DNA of 64,000 bases from Kocuria atrinae C3-8 (lineage in GTDB: Bacteria; Actinomycetota; Actinomycetes; Actinomycetales; Micrococcaceae): the NCBI RefSeq assembly GCF_000286355.1, contig NZ_AJXN01000030.1, forward strand, positions 1-64,000, written 5' to 3'. Both the position numbers and the translations under genes were made by a program. Below are positions 20,656 to 33,267 of the stretch, piece by piece (within the stretch, counting starts at the first letter, position 1; every line of letters starts with the position of its first letter). The notes under the pieces are model-generated. The model was not told the origin of the DNA, did no database searches, and saw nothing but the letters and a program-made list of their open reading frames with translations.

Positions 20656-21019
20656 GGTGGAGTCCTTTCCGTTCAGCCCGGCGAAGGTCGGACAGCCGTT
20701 GGGGCTGGCCCTTGGCGTCCTTGCGGTTCATGCGGCGGATGAGCCGGGCTGTTTGTCGTTGATCGCGACCGCTCGAATAGGCGGCGCGGGCCGAGTTCAC
20801 CGGGGTGAACACGGCAGGTTCAGCGGGTGTGCGCAGTGGTTGTGACGCTCCCTGGGCCGCGGCGTTCCACCGCACCGTGAAGTCATCGGCGAACGCCTCG
20901 ACCTCACACAATGCGGGTAAGGCCTTCTTGGTGACCAGTCCCCACACCGCGCCCACGATGAACGCGAGACTGACCAGGACCAGAACGGTCCACAGCACAA
21001 TCCACATCCACCACAGCAT
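20639..21019 (-). CDS. Small single-pass membrane protein of unknown function
   Basis: A 126-residue intact protein with one strong N-terminal membrane helix ([21 protein letters not shown]) and a basic cytoplasmic tail rich in Arg, Lys and Gln ([21 protein letters not shown]). It sits between pafBC and tatA on the same strand and overlaps the tatA start, so it is probably in the operon. I do not recognise a named domain. Similar small proteins occur at this place in related genomes, to my knowledge, without assigned function. Confidence 0.7.
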   Translation of the reverse strand: MLWWMWIVLWTVLVLVSLAFIVGAVWGLVTKKALPALCEVEAFADDFTVRWNAAAQGASQPLRTPAEPAVFTPVNSARAAYSSGRDQRQTARLIRRMNRKDAKGQPQRLSDLRRAERKGLHHGPLV

Positions 21020-21048
21020 GGACCCCAGTATAGGGCCGCGGCCATGGT

Positions 21049-23169
21049 CTACGGTTGCGTTCCTTCCGTGAAGAGGCTGTTATTTATCCACTGTTCAACT
21101 GTGCGAACCACCTCGGGAGGTGCAGCCACGGCCACGTGCCCCGCGTGCCGGGTCACGAGCGAACACAGTGCCTCGACCGTGGGGAAATCCACTTCCGCAG
21201 CCACGTACTCGGGCAACTGCTTGGGACCCTTGGCACCCGCGTGCCCGTTGGTCACGGTAATGGGCGGTTCGTCCGTGGCGGGCAGTTCCACGGTCGCCGC
21301 ACGCTTGGCGTGATAGTGCTCCACGATCCAGCGGCCGCGCCGGTCCGTCACGAGCACCGCTTGCACGGGCCTGCGCTTCTCGGGGTACAGGCTCGTGCGA
21401 GTTTCGGAGTCCATGCGCGGGTGTGCCTGGGCCTCCCCCACGTCCTCGCAGCTGAGAATGCAGTCCGCGCGGAACGTCCTGGGACCCTTGGCGTTGAGGC
21501 ACCAACCGCGCACGTACTGGTGGCCGTCCGATGAGACGATGCGCACAGGGTCCACGAGCCGTTCGGTGACCTCGTCGCGGGACGCCACCACGTAGCGAAT
21601 CTTCACGCGCCGATTGTTGGCAATCGCCTCGCGCACCCGGCCCACCAGTTCGGTGTCCTCAGGGACGGGCTCGGCGGGCTGGTCCGGCGCGGCCAGCGCG
21701 TCCGCGAGCGGCAAGGCATCCGCGGCGGTCGCGACTTTGCGCATGGTCGAACGGACGACGTCGCTGTTGCCGCCCGGCAGCGCCTGGAGGGTTTGCAGCC
21801 CCATCAGCAGCGCGCTGGCCTCGGGCACCGTGAGCCGCACGGGCTCCGACAGTTCCTGCGCGTTGCCCAGATAGATGTGCCCGTCATCCCAGGACGCGTC
21901 AATCAGTTGATCGGGCATGTGGCCCGGTCGACCGCACACGAACAAGGTTTGCAGGTCAGCAATCAGTTCCTGGTCGGTGATCCCGAAGTGCCGCGCCGTC
22001 TCCTCGAGCTGCGCTCCCTGGTGGGAGTACACGTGGCGCACGATGTGCAGGAGCCTGGCCAGGTGCTGCTCGGTGCTCGCCTTCGCGGCACCGTTACGGC
22101 GCTGTTTGCCCCAGGCAACCTGCACCCCACCGACACGGTCCTGGAACTTCTCGGCCTCGGCCAAGCGGCGTTCGACCGCTCGGGCCACGGCCCGCTGAGT
22201 GTCCAGATCGGCACCGGCGGCCGTGGCGACCCGGGCGTCCGGTCCTGCGGCGCACACGTGTTCGGCCGCACCCTCGGTGTCCGGAACGGCCAGCAGCACG
22301 GCGTCGAAACCGTCGGGAAGGTGTGGGTCCTCATCCGTGAGGGGCGTGGCGATCTGACGCAAGAGTTGAGCCGCGCCCTGGCGGACATAGACCGTGACCC
22401 GCACGCGCGTGGGCGGGTGGACCATGCGCGCGAGCTGGCCGCCCATGGAGAAATCTTCGGGAGGTTGGAAAGTGTCCCGGGTGATCGCCACCTCGGAAAT
22501 GATGCGCGACAACCGGAAGGTGCGTTGGGCCTGCCGGTCCTCATCCCAACCGGCCAGGTACCACGCGCCGAAACGCGAACCGACGCCCCAGGGTTGAACC
22601 GTGCGGCGGCTGTAGGCACCCGTGCGATCCACGTAGTCGAAGCGCACCGTGCGGTGGCTCAGCACCGCGGACAGCAACGGTTCGAACGCTGGGTCCGCCA
22701 CGGCCACGGTGGGCTGGACGTCACGGCCGGGTGCTGCCTCATGAGACAGCGCCGGTTCCAGCTTGTCGAGGGCGCGGCGCGCCAAACGATCCTGAGCGGC
22801 GTCGTTCCAGGCGTCCGCGGCAACCGCGAGGACGGCCGATTCCTCGGCGCTGAACTGGACCTGGGGTAATTGGTACGAACCGCGGGACACGCGATAGCGC
22901 GGGGCCAGCTGGGCGTCGGAGGCCCACGGATCGTCGTCGGGGATTTCCTCGACCGGGTAACCCAGGGACCTCAAATGCGATTTATCACGCTCGAACATCC
23001 GCTCGAACGCATCGTGGCTACCGGCCTTGTGGTACCCGGGAACGATCTCGCGGAGCTGGTCACGCGTGTAACCGCTCTCGCGGTCCAGGAGCGCAATGAG
23101 CAGGTTGAGGAGCCGCTCCGCCGACGCAGCGGTGGAGCGGCCCGTCACCGAACCTGAGGATGGGGGCAT
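21049..23169 (-). CDS. pafBC: Fused PafBC WYL-domain transcriptional regulator
   Basis: PafB and PafC form the activator of the LexA-independent DNA damage response in mycobacteria. Here both are one intact 706-residue chain: winged helix 1 (residues about 15-90), WYL domain 1 (about 165-250, FDYVDRTGAYSRRTVQPWGV and GAWYLAGWDEDRQ), winged helix 2 (about 365-435), WYL domain 2 (about 530-620, IRYVVASRDEVTERLVDPVR) and a C-terminal extension. Natural PafBC fusions are known in Arthrobacter. The ATG directly abuts the FKBP stop. It keeps its usual position near pafA although it is not part of pupylation. Confidence 0.93.
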   Translation of the reverse strand: MPPSSGSVTGRSTAASAERLLNLLIALLDRESGYTRDQLREIVPGYHKAGSHDAFERMFERDKSHLRSLGYPVEEIPDDDPWASDAQLAPRYRVSRGSYQLPQVQFSAEESAVLAVAADAWNDAAQDRLARRALDKLEPALSHEAAPGRDVQPTVAVADPAFEPLLSAVLSHRTVRFDYVDRTGAYSRRTVQPWGVGSRFGAWYLAGWDEDRQAQRTFRLSRIISEVAITRDTFQPPEDFSMGGQLARMVHPPTRVRVTVYVRQGAAQLLRQIATPLTDEDPHLPDGFDAVLLAVPDTEGAAEHVCAAGPDARVATAAGADLDTQRAVARAVERRLAEAEKFQDRVGGVQVAWGKQRRNGAAKASTEQHLARLLHIVRHVYSHQGAQLEETARHFGITDQELIADLQTLFVCGRPGHMPDQLIDASWDDGHIYLGNAQELSEPVRLTVPEASALLMGLQTLQALPGGNSDVVRSTMRKVATAADALPLADALAAPDQPAEPVPEDTELVGRVREAIANNRRVKIRYVVASRDEVTERLVDPVRIVSSDGHQYVRGWCLNAKGPRTFRADCILSCEDVGEAQAHPRMDSETRTSLYPEKRRPVQAVLVTDRRGRWIVEHYHAKRAATVELPATDEPPITVTNGHAGAKGPKQLPEYVAAEVDFPTVEALCSLVTRHAGHVAVAAPPEVVRTVEQWINNSLFTEGTQP

Positions 23170-23565
23170 TTAGCGGACGTCGAGCAGATCGACCACGAAG
23201 ATCAAAGCCTCGTCCGGGCCGATGGCGCCGGGAGCGCCGCGCTTGCCGTAGGCCATCTCCGAGGGGATCTCCAGACGACGGCGGCCGCCCACCTTCATTC
23301 CCAGCAGACCCTGGTCCCAGCCCTGGATGACCTGACCGATACCCACGGTGAAGTCCAGGGGTTGGTTGCGGTTCCAGGAAGCGTCGAACTCTTCGCCACC
23401 CGAGTATGTCACGCCCACGTAGTGGCAGGAAATGCTGTCTCCGGCCTTGGCCTCGCGGCCGGTGCCCGGAATCTCGTCGGTGATGCGCAGTTCGGTGGGA
23501 ACCGGGTCCTGCGGGAAATCGATCTCCGGCTTGGAACGATCCAAGTTGCGCTGTCCAAATGACAC
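23170..23565 (-). CDS. FKBP-type peptidyl-prolyl isomerase, cytoplasmic
   Basis: A compact single-domain FKBP of 131 residues. The domain runs from about residue 25, with ISCHYVGVTYSGGEEFDASW, GIGQVIQGWDQGLLGMKVGG and IPSEMAYGKRGAPG, holding most of the expected active-site aromatic positions. It has no signal peptide, so it is cytoplasmic. The GTG at 23565 was chosen because the alignment to FKBPs starts just after it. It lies between the lipoprotein FKBP and pafBC, all on one strand and closely spaced. Confidence 0.92.
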   Translation of the reverse strand: MSFGQRNLDRSKPEIDFPQDPVPTELRITDEIPGTGREAKAGDSISCHYVGVTYSGGEEFDASWNRNQPLDFTVGIGQVIQGWDQGLLGMKVGGRRRLEIPSEMAYGKRGAPGAIGPDEALIFVVDLLDVR

Positions 23566-23621
23566 GTTGCTGGCCTTTCGTAGAAACCGTCCCGGCACCG
23601 GGACCTGTCCGATCGACTAGT

Positions 23622-24647
23622 TTACTTCTCCGACTCGGACGGTGCTGGCTCGGGAGCCTCCGACCCGTTGCCTTCCTCCGAGGGCTGAGGAGCAGCGCTC
23701 TCCGACGGGGCGGCGGACTCGCTCGGCGCGGGCTCGGGGGTCGGAACGGCACCCAGGATGTCCACCACGAAGACGAGCGAACCGGACGGGTACTGCGAGT
23801 CCTTGCCCAGCTGCTTCTCGGTCCCGTAAGCCTGATCGGTCGGCACAGCGAGCAGGACGCGAGAGCCCACCTTCTGCCCTTTGAGGCCTTCCTTCCATCC
23901 CTCGATCACGTTGTCGAGCGGGAAGGATGCGGGCGCATTCTTGTCATAAGAGGAATCGAAGACCTCGCCGTCCTCCCAGCGCACGCCCACGTAGTTGGCG
24001 ACCACCGTGTCCGTGTCTGCTACTTCTTCACCGTCGCCCTCGATGAGCACCTCCGTCTGGAGATCCTTGGGTTCCTTGCCGGAGGGCTTCTCGATGGTCG
24101 GGGTGCCTTCATCGTCCTGCGTGACATTGGGCATCTTGTCCGAGGTGTCCTTCATGTCCTCGTTGAGGGGCACCTGGATCTTCTTGGCCACCTGATACAC
24201 CTCGACCGAGGTGGACTCGTCCCCCGCCGCGCCGCTCGTGTCGGGCGAGCTGTACGCGATGATCGCGCCTTCCTTGGCGTCAATCAGGGCATCGTGCATC
24301 TCGGGGATGGCTTCCTTGAGCTGGTTGTCCAGCTTGAGCACCTGACCGGCCCCCTGGCTGTACGTGTCGCCCAACGACGAACCGTCGGAACCCTTGAACA
24401 GCGCCGCCTGCAGGAGGATGTTGTCCCCCTCGTTGAGGTCTTCGCCGTCACCTTCGCGCAGCACCTTGGTCTCCGCCTCGCTCACCTGGAGTGGAGTTTC
24501 GAACGAGACCGACGGCGCGGTGCCCTCGGACGGGTCCTTGGCCAATTCCACCGAATCCATTTCGGCTCCGCCGCACGCGGTCAACATCAGGGACAAGGCC
24601 AGGGCGGTGCCCGCGGCCGGAACAATCTTTCGCAAAGGAGAATTCAC
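23622..24647 (-). CDS. FKBP-type peptidyl-prolyl isomerase lipoprotein
   Basis: An intact protein of about 340 residues with a lipoprotein signal ending in LTAC (lipobox), a divergent middle domain, and a C-terminal FKBP domain (VVANYVGVRWEDGEVFDSSY, then VIEGWKEGLKGQKVGSRVL). A Pro/Ser/Glu-rich acidic tail ends it. It probably acts outside the membrane on secreted proteins. The GTG at 24647 sits directly on the purine-rich GAAAGG; the TTG at 24635 has GAAAGGTG at normal spacing and may be the real start. Confidence 0.9.
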   Translation of the reverse strand: MNSPLRKIVPAAGTALALSLMLTACGGAEMDSVELAKDPSEGTAPSVSFETPLQVSEAETKVLREGDGEDLNEGDNILLQAALFKGSDGSSLGDTYSQGAGQVLKLDNQLKEAIPEMHDALIDAKEGAIIAYSSPDTSGAAGDESTSVEVYQVAKKIQVPLNEDMKDTSDKMPNVTQDDEGTPTIEKPSGKEPKDLQTEVLIEGDGEEVADTDTVVANYVGVRWEDGEVFDSSYDKNAPASFPLDNVIEGWKEGLKGQKVGSRVLLAVPTDQAYGTEKQLGKDSQYPSGSLVFVVDILGAVPTPEPAPSESAAPSESAAPQPSEEGNGSEAPEPAPSESEK

Positions 24648-24756
24648 CTTTCAACACGAATGGGCACTGAGGGAAGTCGCCCACCAATCTAAGGGACGCG
24701 CTTGAGCACCAGCTGATACTTCACCGGTCGCTCCAGTGGGGGTTCCCCGTGAACTT

Positions 24757-26173
24757 TCAGCTCTTGGACATGGCCTGGACCTCGGCAATCAGCTCGTCAG
24801 CGTCCGGTTGGGACGTGGCGAACGGGTCCTTGCACATTACGGTGCGCTGGTTCTGCGAACCGTTGAGTTTGAGGTGCACCCAGTCCACGGTGTAGTTCTC
24901 CCCCGCGTCCAGAACGGCCTGGATGAATTTCCCACGCAGCCTCGCCCGCGTGGCCGGAGGCTGCGTGACGGCGGCCCGAGCGGCGTCGTCGGAAATGAAG
25001 GACGCCACCGCGCCCCGCCGACTGAGCATGCGGAACAGCCCGTGCGTGGGTGAGGTGTCGTGGTAGGCGAAATCCAACTGCAGCAACCGCGGGTTGGCGT
25101 AATCCATGCCGTGGGCGGCGGCGTAGGAGTCCAGTAGTTTCTTCTTGATGGCCCAGTCGAGCTCGGTGTCCACCAGGTCGAAGCGCTGCTCGGCCACGGC
25201 GCGCAGACCGCGTTCCCACAGCTCCAGCACCCAGTCCACGCGATCGTGGTGCGCGCCGTGGCGATCCACGAAGTGTGTCACGGCCTGCAGGTATTCCTGC
25301 TGCAGGTCCACGGCGGACATCTTCTCCCCCGAGGCCAGTTCCACCTGCGCCCGCCGGTGAGGTCATGGGAAATGATGCGCAGCGCGGCCGCGGGATCCGC
25401 CAGTGTACGGTCCGGCAGGATCTTGCCGGCCTCGATCATGCGCAGCATGAGGTCCGTGGTGCCCATCTTGAGCGCCGTAGTGGTCTGGGACATGGAAGAA
25501 TCGCCGTTGATCACGTGCAGCCGGCGGTAGTGCTCAGCGTCAGCGTGGGGCTCGTCGCGCGTGTTGATCATGGGCCGCGAGCGCGTGGTCGCGGAGGAGG
25601 AACCTTCCCAGATGTGGTCGGCCCGTTGCGAGAAGGAGTAGCTGGGACCGTTGGATCCGTCACCCAGAGTGAGCCCGCCGAATTCCGCGGGACCGTTCGG
25701 GTGCACGCGGCCGGCTCCCACCAGGATCTGGCGGGTCACCAGGAACGGGATCAGAACCTGCACCAGGCGGGCGTACTCGGTGCGGCGGGAGATCATGTAG
25801 TTCTCGTGGGAGCCGTAGGAGTTACCCGCGGAGTCCACGTTGTTCTTGAACAGGTGCACCGTGCCGCCGGTGCCGTCCTGGTCCAGTTCTTGTTGGAGCT
25901 GCTGTCGCAGATCGTCCACGATCAGCTCACCGGCTACGTCCTGCGCCACGACATCCTCGAGTGAGGCGGTCTCCGCGCTGGCGTATTCGGGGTGCGAACC
26001 CACGTCGAGGTAGAGCCGGCCGCCGTTGGGGAGGAACACGTTGGATGCTCTCCCCCACGCGAGCACGGGCGCGAACAAGCGTCGCGCCGTCTCGTCGGCA
26101 CCCAGGCTGTGCCCCTGGGACACGCTGTGGTGATGCCGAACTCGGTTTCGATGCCGTAGATTCTGCGGTCCAC
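24757..26173 (-). CDS. pafA: Pup-protein ligase PafA (two frame breaks)
   Basis: PafA attaches the C-terminal glutamate of Pup to lysines of target proteins using ATP, with a glutamine-synthetase-like fold. It begins [15 protein letters not shown] (Mg-binding Glu), followed by [36 protein letters not shown] and the C-terminal small domain that docks Pup. Breaks near 26120 and 25355 are each repaired by one base, giving about 472 residues. The GTG start is four bases after the pup stop, where prcB and prcA stand in mycobacteria. Confidence 0.95.
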
Positions 26174-26177
26174 GAGG

Positions 26178-26387
26178 TTACTGGCCGCCCTTCTGGACGA
26201 AGCCCTTCACGAAGGCCTCAGCGTTGGTTTCAAGCACGCCGTCGATCTCGGCGAGCAGGTCATCGGTGCCCTGGGTGTCGCGCTGGGCCTGACCCGCGCC
26301 CTGCGACGGCGCCGGGGTGCCGTTGTCGGGCAGGTCGGTTTCTTCCTCGCGGCGCGAGCCCTGGCCGAAAATTCGTTCCTGTGCCAT
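26178..26387 (-). CDS. pup: Prokaryotic ubiquitin-like protein Pup
   Basis: A 69-residue intact protein ending VKGFVQKGGQ. The GGQ end means it must be deamidated to GGE by Dop before ligation by PafA. The N-terminal half is disordered (ETDLPDNGTPAPSQGAGQAQ), and the helical part (TDDLLAEIDGVLETNAEAFV) is the region that binds the ARC/Mpa coiled coil. AGGAGA precedes the ATG. It lies between dop and pafA on the same strand. Confidence 0.97.
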   Translation of the reverse strand: MAQERIFGQGSRREEETDLPDNGTPAPSQGAGQAQRDTQGTDDLLAEIDGVLETNAEAFVKGFVQKGGQ

Positions 26388-26427
26388 GTGTCTCTCCTGA
26401 ATCTTTCTGTGCTTCAAGTATCGGTAC

Positions 26428-28097
26428 TCAGTTGATGCCGGTTCCGGTGACCGTGCCGGGGCGTTGTGCGGCCACCCGATGTACCCACTGTTCAACATCC
26501 GGGGCGTCGAACCATTCCCGGGTGCTCTCGCGGGTGAGGTCCAGCGGTTCGGGCATGCCGATGCGCGCGCCCCTGCGGATACCGGGGAATTCCACGTTCA
26601 CACTGTCCCAGCCCACGCTCACCATGGCGGACGGGTAGCGGCGCACGGCGGTGCCGCGGAACCACGCACGGGTGTCCTCGGGTGGTTGATCCGCCGCGCG
26701 TTCGATGGTTCCGGAGTCGACCAGCGTGCGGATCCGTCCGGCCCCAGCCAGCCGGTGGTAGAGCCCCTTTTCAGGGCGTACGTCCGCGTACTGCAGGTCG
26801 ATGGCGATCAACCGGGGGTCGTTCCACGCCATGCCGTCGCGCTGCCGGTACGCGTTGAGCAGGGCGTACTTGGCGGCCCAGTCGAGTCGGTCGGCCAAGC
26901 GGGAGGGGTCTTCCGCGAGGTCGGTCAGCACCTCGTCCCACAGGTCCAGTACCTGCTGGGTGTCCCGGTCCAGCCCGTCCGGCGCCAGTTCGCGCTCCAG
27001 GTCCAGCGCGGCACGGTAGTACTCACGCTGGATGTCGACGGCGCTCAGCTCGCGGGCGTCGCGCAAGGGCACGGTCGCAGTCACACTCGGGTCGTGGCTG
27101 ACCGTCTGCAGGGCGGCCACGGGATCGACCAGGTCCAAGTCGGGTATCCGATCGTGTTCGATCAGGTTGAGCACGAGCGAGGTGGTGCCGAACTTCAACA
27201 GCGTGGCCGTGTGGGACAGGTTGGCGTCACCAATGATCACGTGCAGCCGGCGGTACTTGGTGTCGTCCGCGTGCGGTTCGTCGCGCGTGTTGACGATGGG
27301 GCGGTGGATGGTGGTTTCCAGGCCCACGGTGCGCTCGAAGAAGTCCGCGCGTTGGCTCAGCTGAAAGCCCGGTTCGGAACCGTCCACCCCCAGGCCCACG
27401 CGGCCGGCACCGCACATGATCTGGCGGGTCGCGAAGAACGGCAGCAGCGCCGCGGTGATCCGATCGAAGGGCACCGCGCGGTCCACCACGTAGTTCTCGT
27501 GGGCACCGTAGGACACTGACTTATTGTCCGTGTTGTTCTTGTACAGGTTCACGGCCGGAGTCCCCGTCTTTTCAGCACCCCGCGTGAGATCCTCCACGGC
27601 GCGCGCGGCCACCACGTCTCCCGCGGCATCCCACGTGAGCGCGTCCAGCGGGGTGGTGACCTCCGGTGAGGAGTACTCCGGGTGCGAGTGGTCCACGTAC
27701 ACGCGCGCCCCGTTGGGAATCACGGTGTTCATGATGACCTTCCGCCAGTCCATGTCCTCCGTGTACATCGCGGACTCGGTGATGGCCTCCGCCGCGATTT
27801 CCTCGGCGGTCAGTACCGGGGCTTGATCGGTCAGCTGCGAGGGGTGAGCTTGTTCACGACTCATGGTGTACCCGCGAGCATCGGACAGCGGCGCCTCGGA
27901 ACCGTAGTCCCAGCCGGTGCCCACGCTCGTTTGCCCGCCCGAACCGTTCTTTCCAGAAGATTCCCGGGACAGTTCCCGTGCCACCCGCAGCGCATAACTG
28001 GTCACCACCCGCGTGGACAGCACGGTGGCATTGGCGTGGGGCTCCCCCACGGCCAACACGCCGAACTCCGTCTCACTGCCCATGACCCTGCGGACGC

Positions 28098-28101
<4 letters not shown>
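26428..28101 (-). CDS. dop: Deamidase/depupylase Dop
   Basis: Dop converts Pup-Gln to Pup-Glu and removes Pup from substrates. It is homologous to PafA but longer, 557 residues intact. The N-terminus has MGSETEFGVLAV, then the Dop-specific loop of about 40 residues (from SGKNGSGGQTSVG to SDARGY), then YVDHSHPEYSSPE and LYKNNTDNKSVSYGAHENYV. The ATG overlaps the arc stop as ATGA, so translation is coupled to the ATPase gene. Confidence 0.96.
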
Positions 28102-30950
<2,849 letters not shown>

Positions 30951-30990
30951 TCACTATCTGTCATTGTCTCACCGTGACGCGTGGGAGTCC

Positions 30991-32129
30991 TCATCGGCCC
31001 ATGATGTGGCGGGCCAGATCCGTGTGGTGCACCACGCCCACCACGGAGCGGTCAGGATCGAGGATGAGCAGCACGGGAAACCGTTGATCTCCAGATGCCG
31101 CAAGAGATCGTCGCCTCGCTCGTCGGCGGGTGCGGAGGCTTCGGTGGGCGCCCATTCCATGACGTTACCCACCGGGGTGCTGCCGCGCAGGTCGGTCGGT
31201 ACGGCGGCGGCTCGCTGCGGGCTGAGCACGCCAAGGTGACCCGAGGCGGCGTCGCGCGCCACGACGTCGGGAGTCCACCCGCTGTAGCCCTGGCTCGTGG
31301 CGGCTAAGACGGAGGAGTCCACCAAGGACAGCGGGAGGTCCGGGGAGAATTCGAGGGCGGGTCGCGCGATCGATGCTGCGCGCAAGGGGTGAACCCGGCC
31401 CAGCACCTTGGCCTGTTTGAGTGCTTGGGAGGCACCCATGAAAATGAACGCCGCAATCATGAGCGTGATCAACAGAGTGATGGGCGAGGACCAGAGTCGC
31501 TGCCACACGATCCACACCACGATCAGCGCGGCCAGGCCGCGGCCGCTCCACGCCGCCACGGTGGTGCCCTTGCTCTCCGACCCGGTGAGCCGCCAGACGA
31601 TCGCCTCGACCACGCGGCCACCGTCCAGGGGCAGGCCGGGCAGCAGATTGAACAGGCCCAGGATCCAGTTGGCGAACACCAGCAACTGCAACAAGGCCCA
31701 CCCAGGTCCCGCGTTCTGTGCCGGGGCCAGGAGCATGAGCGCGGTACCGATGCCCGCGAGGATGATGTTGGCGATTGGACCCACCAGAGACACCACGGCG
31801 GTGGAACCCGGCGAAGCGCGCACGGCGCCAAACGTCGTGTGGCCACCCATCAGCGTCAGCACGATCCGTCCGACCGGCCAGCCCGCAGCCCTGCCCACGA
31901 GCGCGTGCGCAACCTCGTGGACCAAAACGCTGAAGGCCAACCCCACGGCGAAACCGAAAGCGATGACCAGATTCAGCCAGCCCAGTTCGGGGTACACACG
32001 CCACAGAATGGGACCGTAGAGCACCACGGTCACCACCGCGATCACGAACCACGAGCGATCCAGGTGAACGTCAACACCACCGATCCGTCCCAGGCGGAGC
32101 CCCCGAGGGGCCGCGGAACCGCCGCTCAT
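30991..32129 (-). CDS. Site-2 protease family metalloprotease with CBS region (frame break)
   Basis: An M50-family intramembrane zinc protease. Several membrane helices are present, with the zinc motif HEVAHA in helix three (VLVHEVAHALVGRAAG) and the second metal motif NLLPGLPLDGGRV, both complete. The C-terminal third has two CBS-like repeats that may bind nucleotides. The last 28 codons lie in another frame after a break near 31075 and end HTDLARHIMGR. Substrates of this soluble-CBS branch are mostly unknown. It is adjacent to trmI and divergent from the PAC2 gene. Confidence 0.88.
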
Positions 32130-32253
32130 GCGAACGCCCGCTCGGTGGTGCGGGCGTGGTGTGTGGAGCGTTCTACAGGCATGCGCCCATGTTAAACGTG
32201 CGCCCGGGGAAGCTCCTGGATCACCACTCGTGGTACTGCATCCCCGCTCGCCG

Positions 32254-32268
32254 TACAGTGGAACGGTG
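32254..32268 (+). promoter_or_regulatory. Candidate -10 element giving a leaderless PAC2 transcript
   Basis: TACAGT at 32254-32259 is followed after six bases by the GTG start. Transcription would then begin at or next to the start codon. A weak -35 (TGGTAC) lies 17 bases upstream. Confidence 0.45.
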
Positions 32269-33162
32269 AGTACGTTTGACGAGAAGAATTCGCAACCGCA
32301 GGTCGGGCCCTTCGGCGTGGTCCGCGACAGCGACGACACCGAGAAGGTCACCGTGATGATCGCGGCCTTCGAGGGCTGGAACGATGCCGGTGACGCCGCG
32401 ACCGATGCCCTCAAGCTCATGAGTGAGCACTACGGGGCGCGCGAGGTCTTCGAGGTCTCCCCCGATGATTTCTACGACTACCAGTATTCCCGGCCCGTGG
32501 TCCGCCGTGGCCTGAGTGGTGAGCCCAAGCTGCAGTGGCCCACCACCAAGCTGTCCAAGGCCTCGGTGCCCGGAACCAACCTGGAACTGGTGCTACTTCA
32601 CGGCTGGGAGCCCTCCTACAAGTGGCGCACGTTCACCGCCGAGTTGCTCGAACAGGCCACCACGCTGGACGTGGACTTCGTGGTCATGATCGGGGCGCTG
32701 CTGGCCGACGTGCCGCACACCCGGCCCATTCCCGTCACGTTGACCTCGGACACCGAAGAACTGCGCGACGAGCTCAACATCGAGGCGCCGCAGTACGAAG
32801 GCCCCACGGGCATCGTGGGCGTCCTGTCGCACATGGCCGCGCTCGCGGGATTCCCGACCATCAGCATGTGGGCCGCGGTCCCACACTACGTGGCGCAGTC
32901 GCCGTCTCCCAAGGCCGAGCTGGCCCTCTTGCGTCAGTTGGAGGAACTACTGGGCATCTCACTGCCCGTGGATCCGATCGTGGAGGACTCCGAAGCCTGG
33001 GAGCGCGGGGTCAATGAGCTGTCCGAAGAAGATCCAGAAGTTGCCGCCTACGTGCGTCAGTTGGAAGAAGCCAAGGACACCGTGGACCTCCCCGAGGCCA
33101 CCGGTGACGCCATTGCGCGCGAATTCGAACGCTATCTACGACGCCGCGACGACCGCGGGTAG
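32266..33162 (+). CDS. PAC2-family protein
   Basis: A 298-residue intact protein of the PAC2 family, related to proteasome assembly chaperone 2 of eukaryotes and common in actinobacteria. It shows MIAAFEGWNDAGDAATDAL, the strongly conserved opening motif, and later YEGPTGIVGVLSHMAALAG and ISMWAAVPHYVAQSPSPKA. The bacterial function is not established. It lies between the site-2 protease and mshC, and remains present although the local 20S proteasome genes are missing. No Shine-Dalgarno sequence precedes the GTG, consistent with leaderless translation. Confidence 0.88.
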   Translation: MSTFDEKNSQPQVGPFGVVRDSDDTEKVTVMIAAFEGWNDAGDAATDALKLMSEHYGAREVFEVSPDDFYDYQYSRPVVRRGLSGEPKLQWPTTKLSKASVPGTNLELVLLHGWEPSYKWRTFTAELLEQATTLDVDFVVMIGALLADVPHTRPIPVTLTSDTEELRDELNIEAPQYEGPTGIVGVLSHMAALAGFPTISMWAAVPHYVAQSPSPKAELALLRQLEELLGISLPVDPIVEDSEAWERGVNELSEEDPEVAAYVRQLEEAKDTVDLPEATGDAIAREFERYLRRRDDRG

Positions 33163-33202
33163 CGCCCCTCCCCCGCGTTCGTGCGAACGTCCCGGTCACA
33201 GC

Positions 33203-33243
33203 ACAGTGGCGGCGGTTCCCTCCGAGGGGAACGCCGCCACTGT
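33203..33243. terminator. Bidirectional terminator between PAC2 gene and mshC
   Basis: Arms of about 17 bases (beginning ACAGTGGCGGCG, ending GCCGCCACTGT) with one bulge, between convergent genes and followed by ATTTCTT on the plus strand. Confidence 0.7.
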
Positions 33244-33267
33244 ATTTCTTCGCGATGAGTCGGCTGA

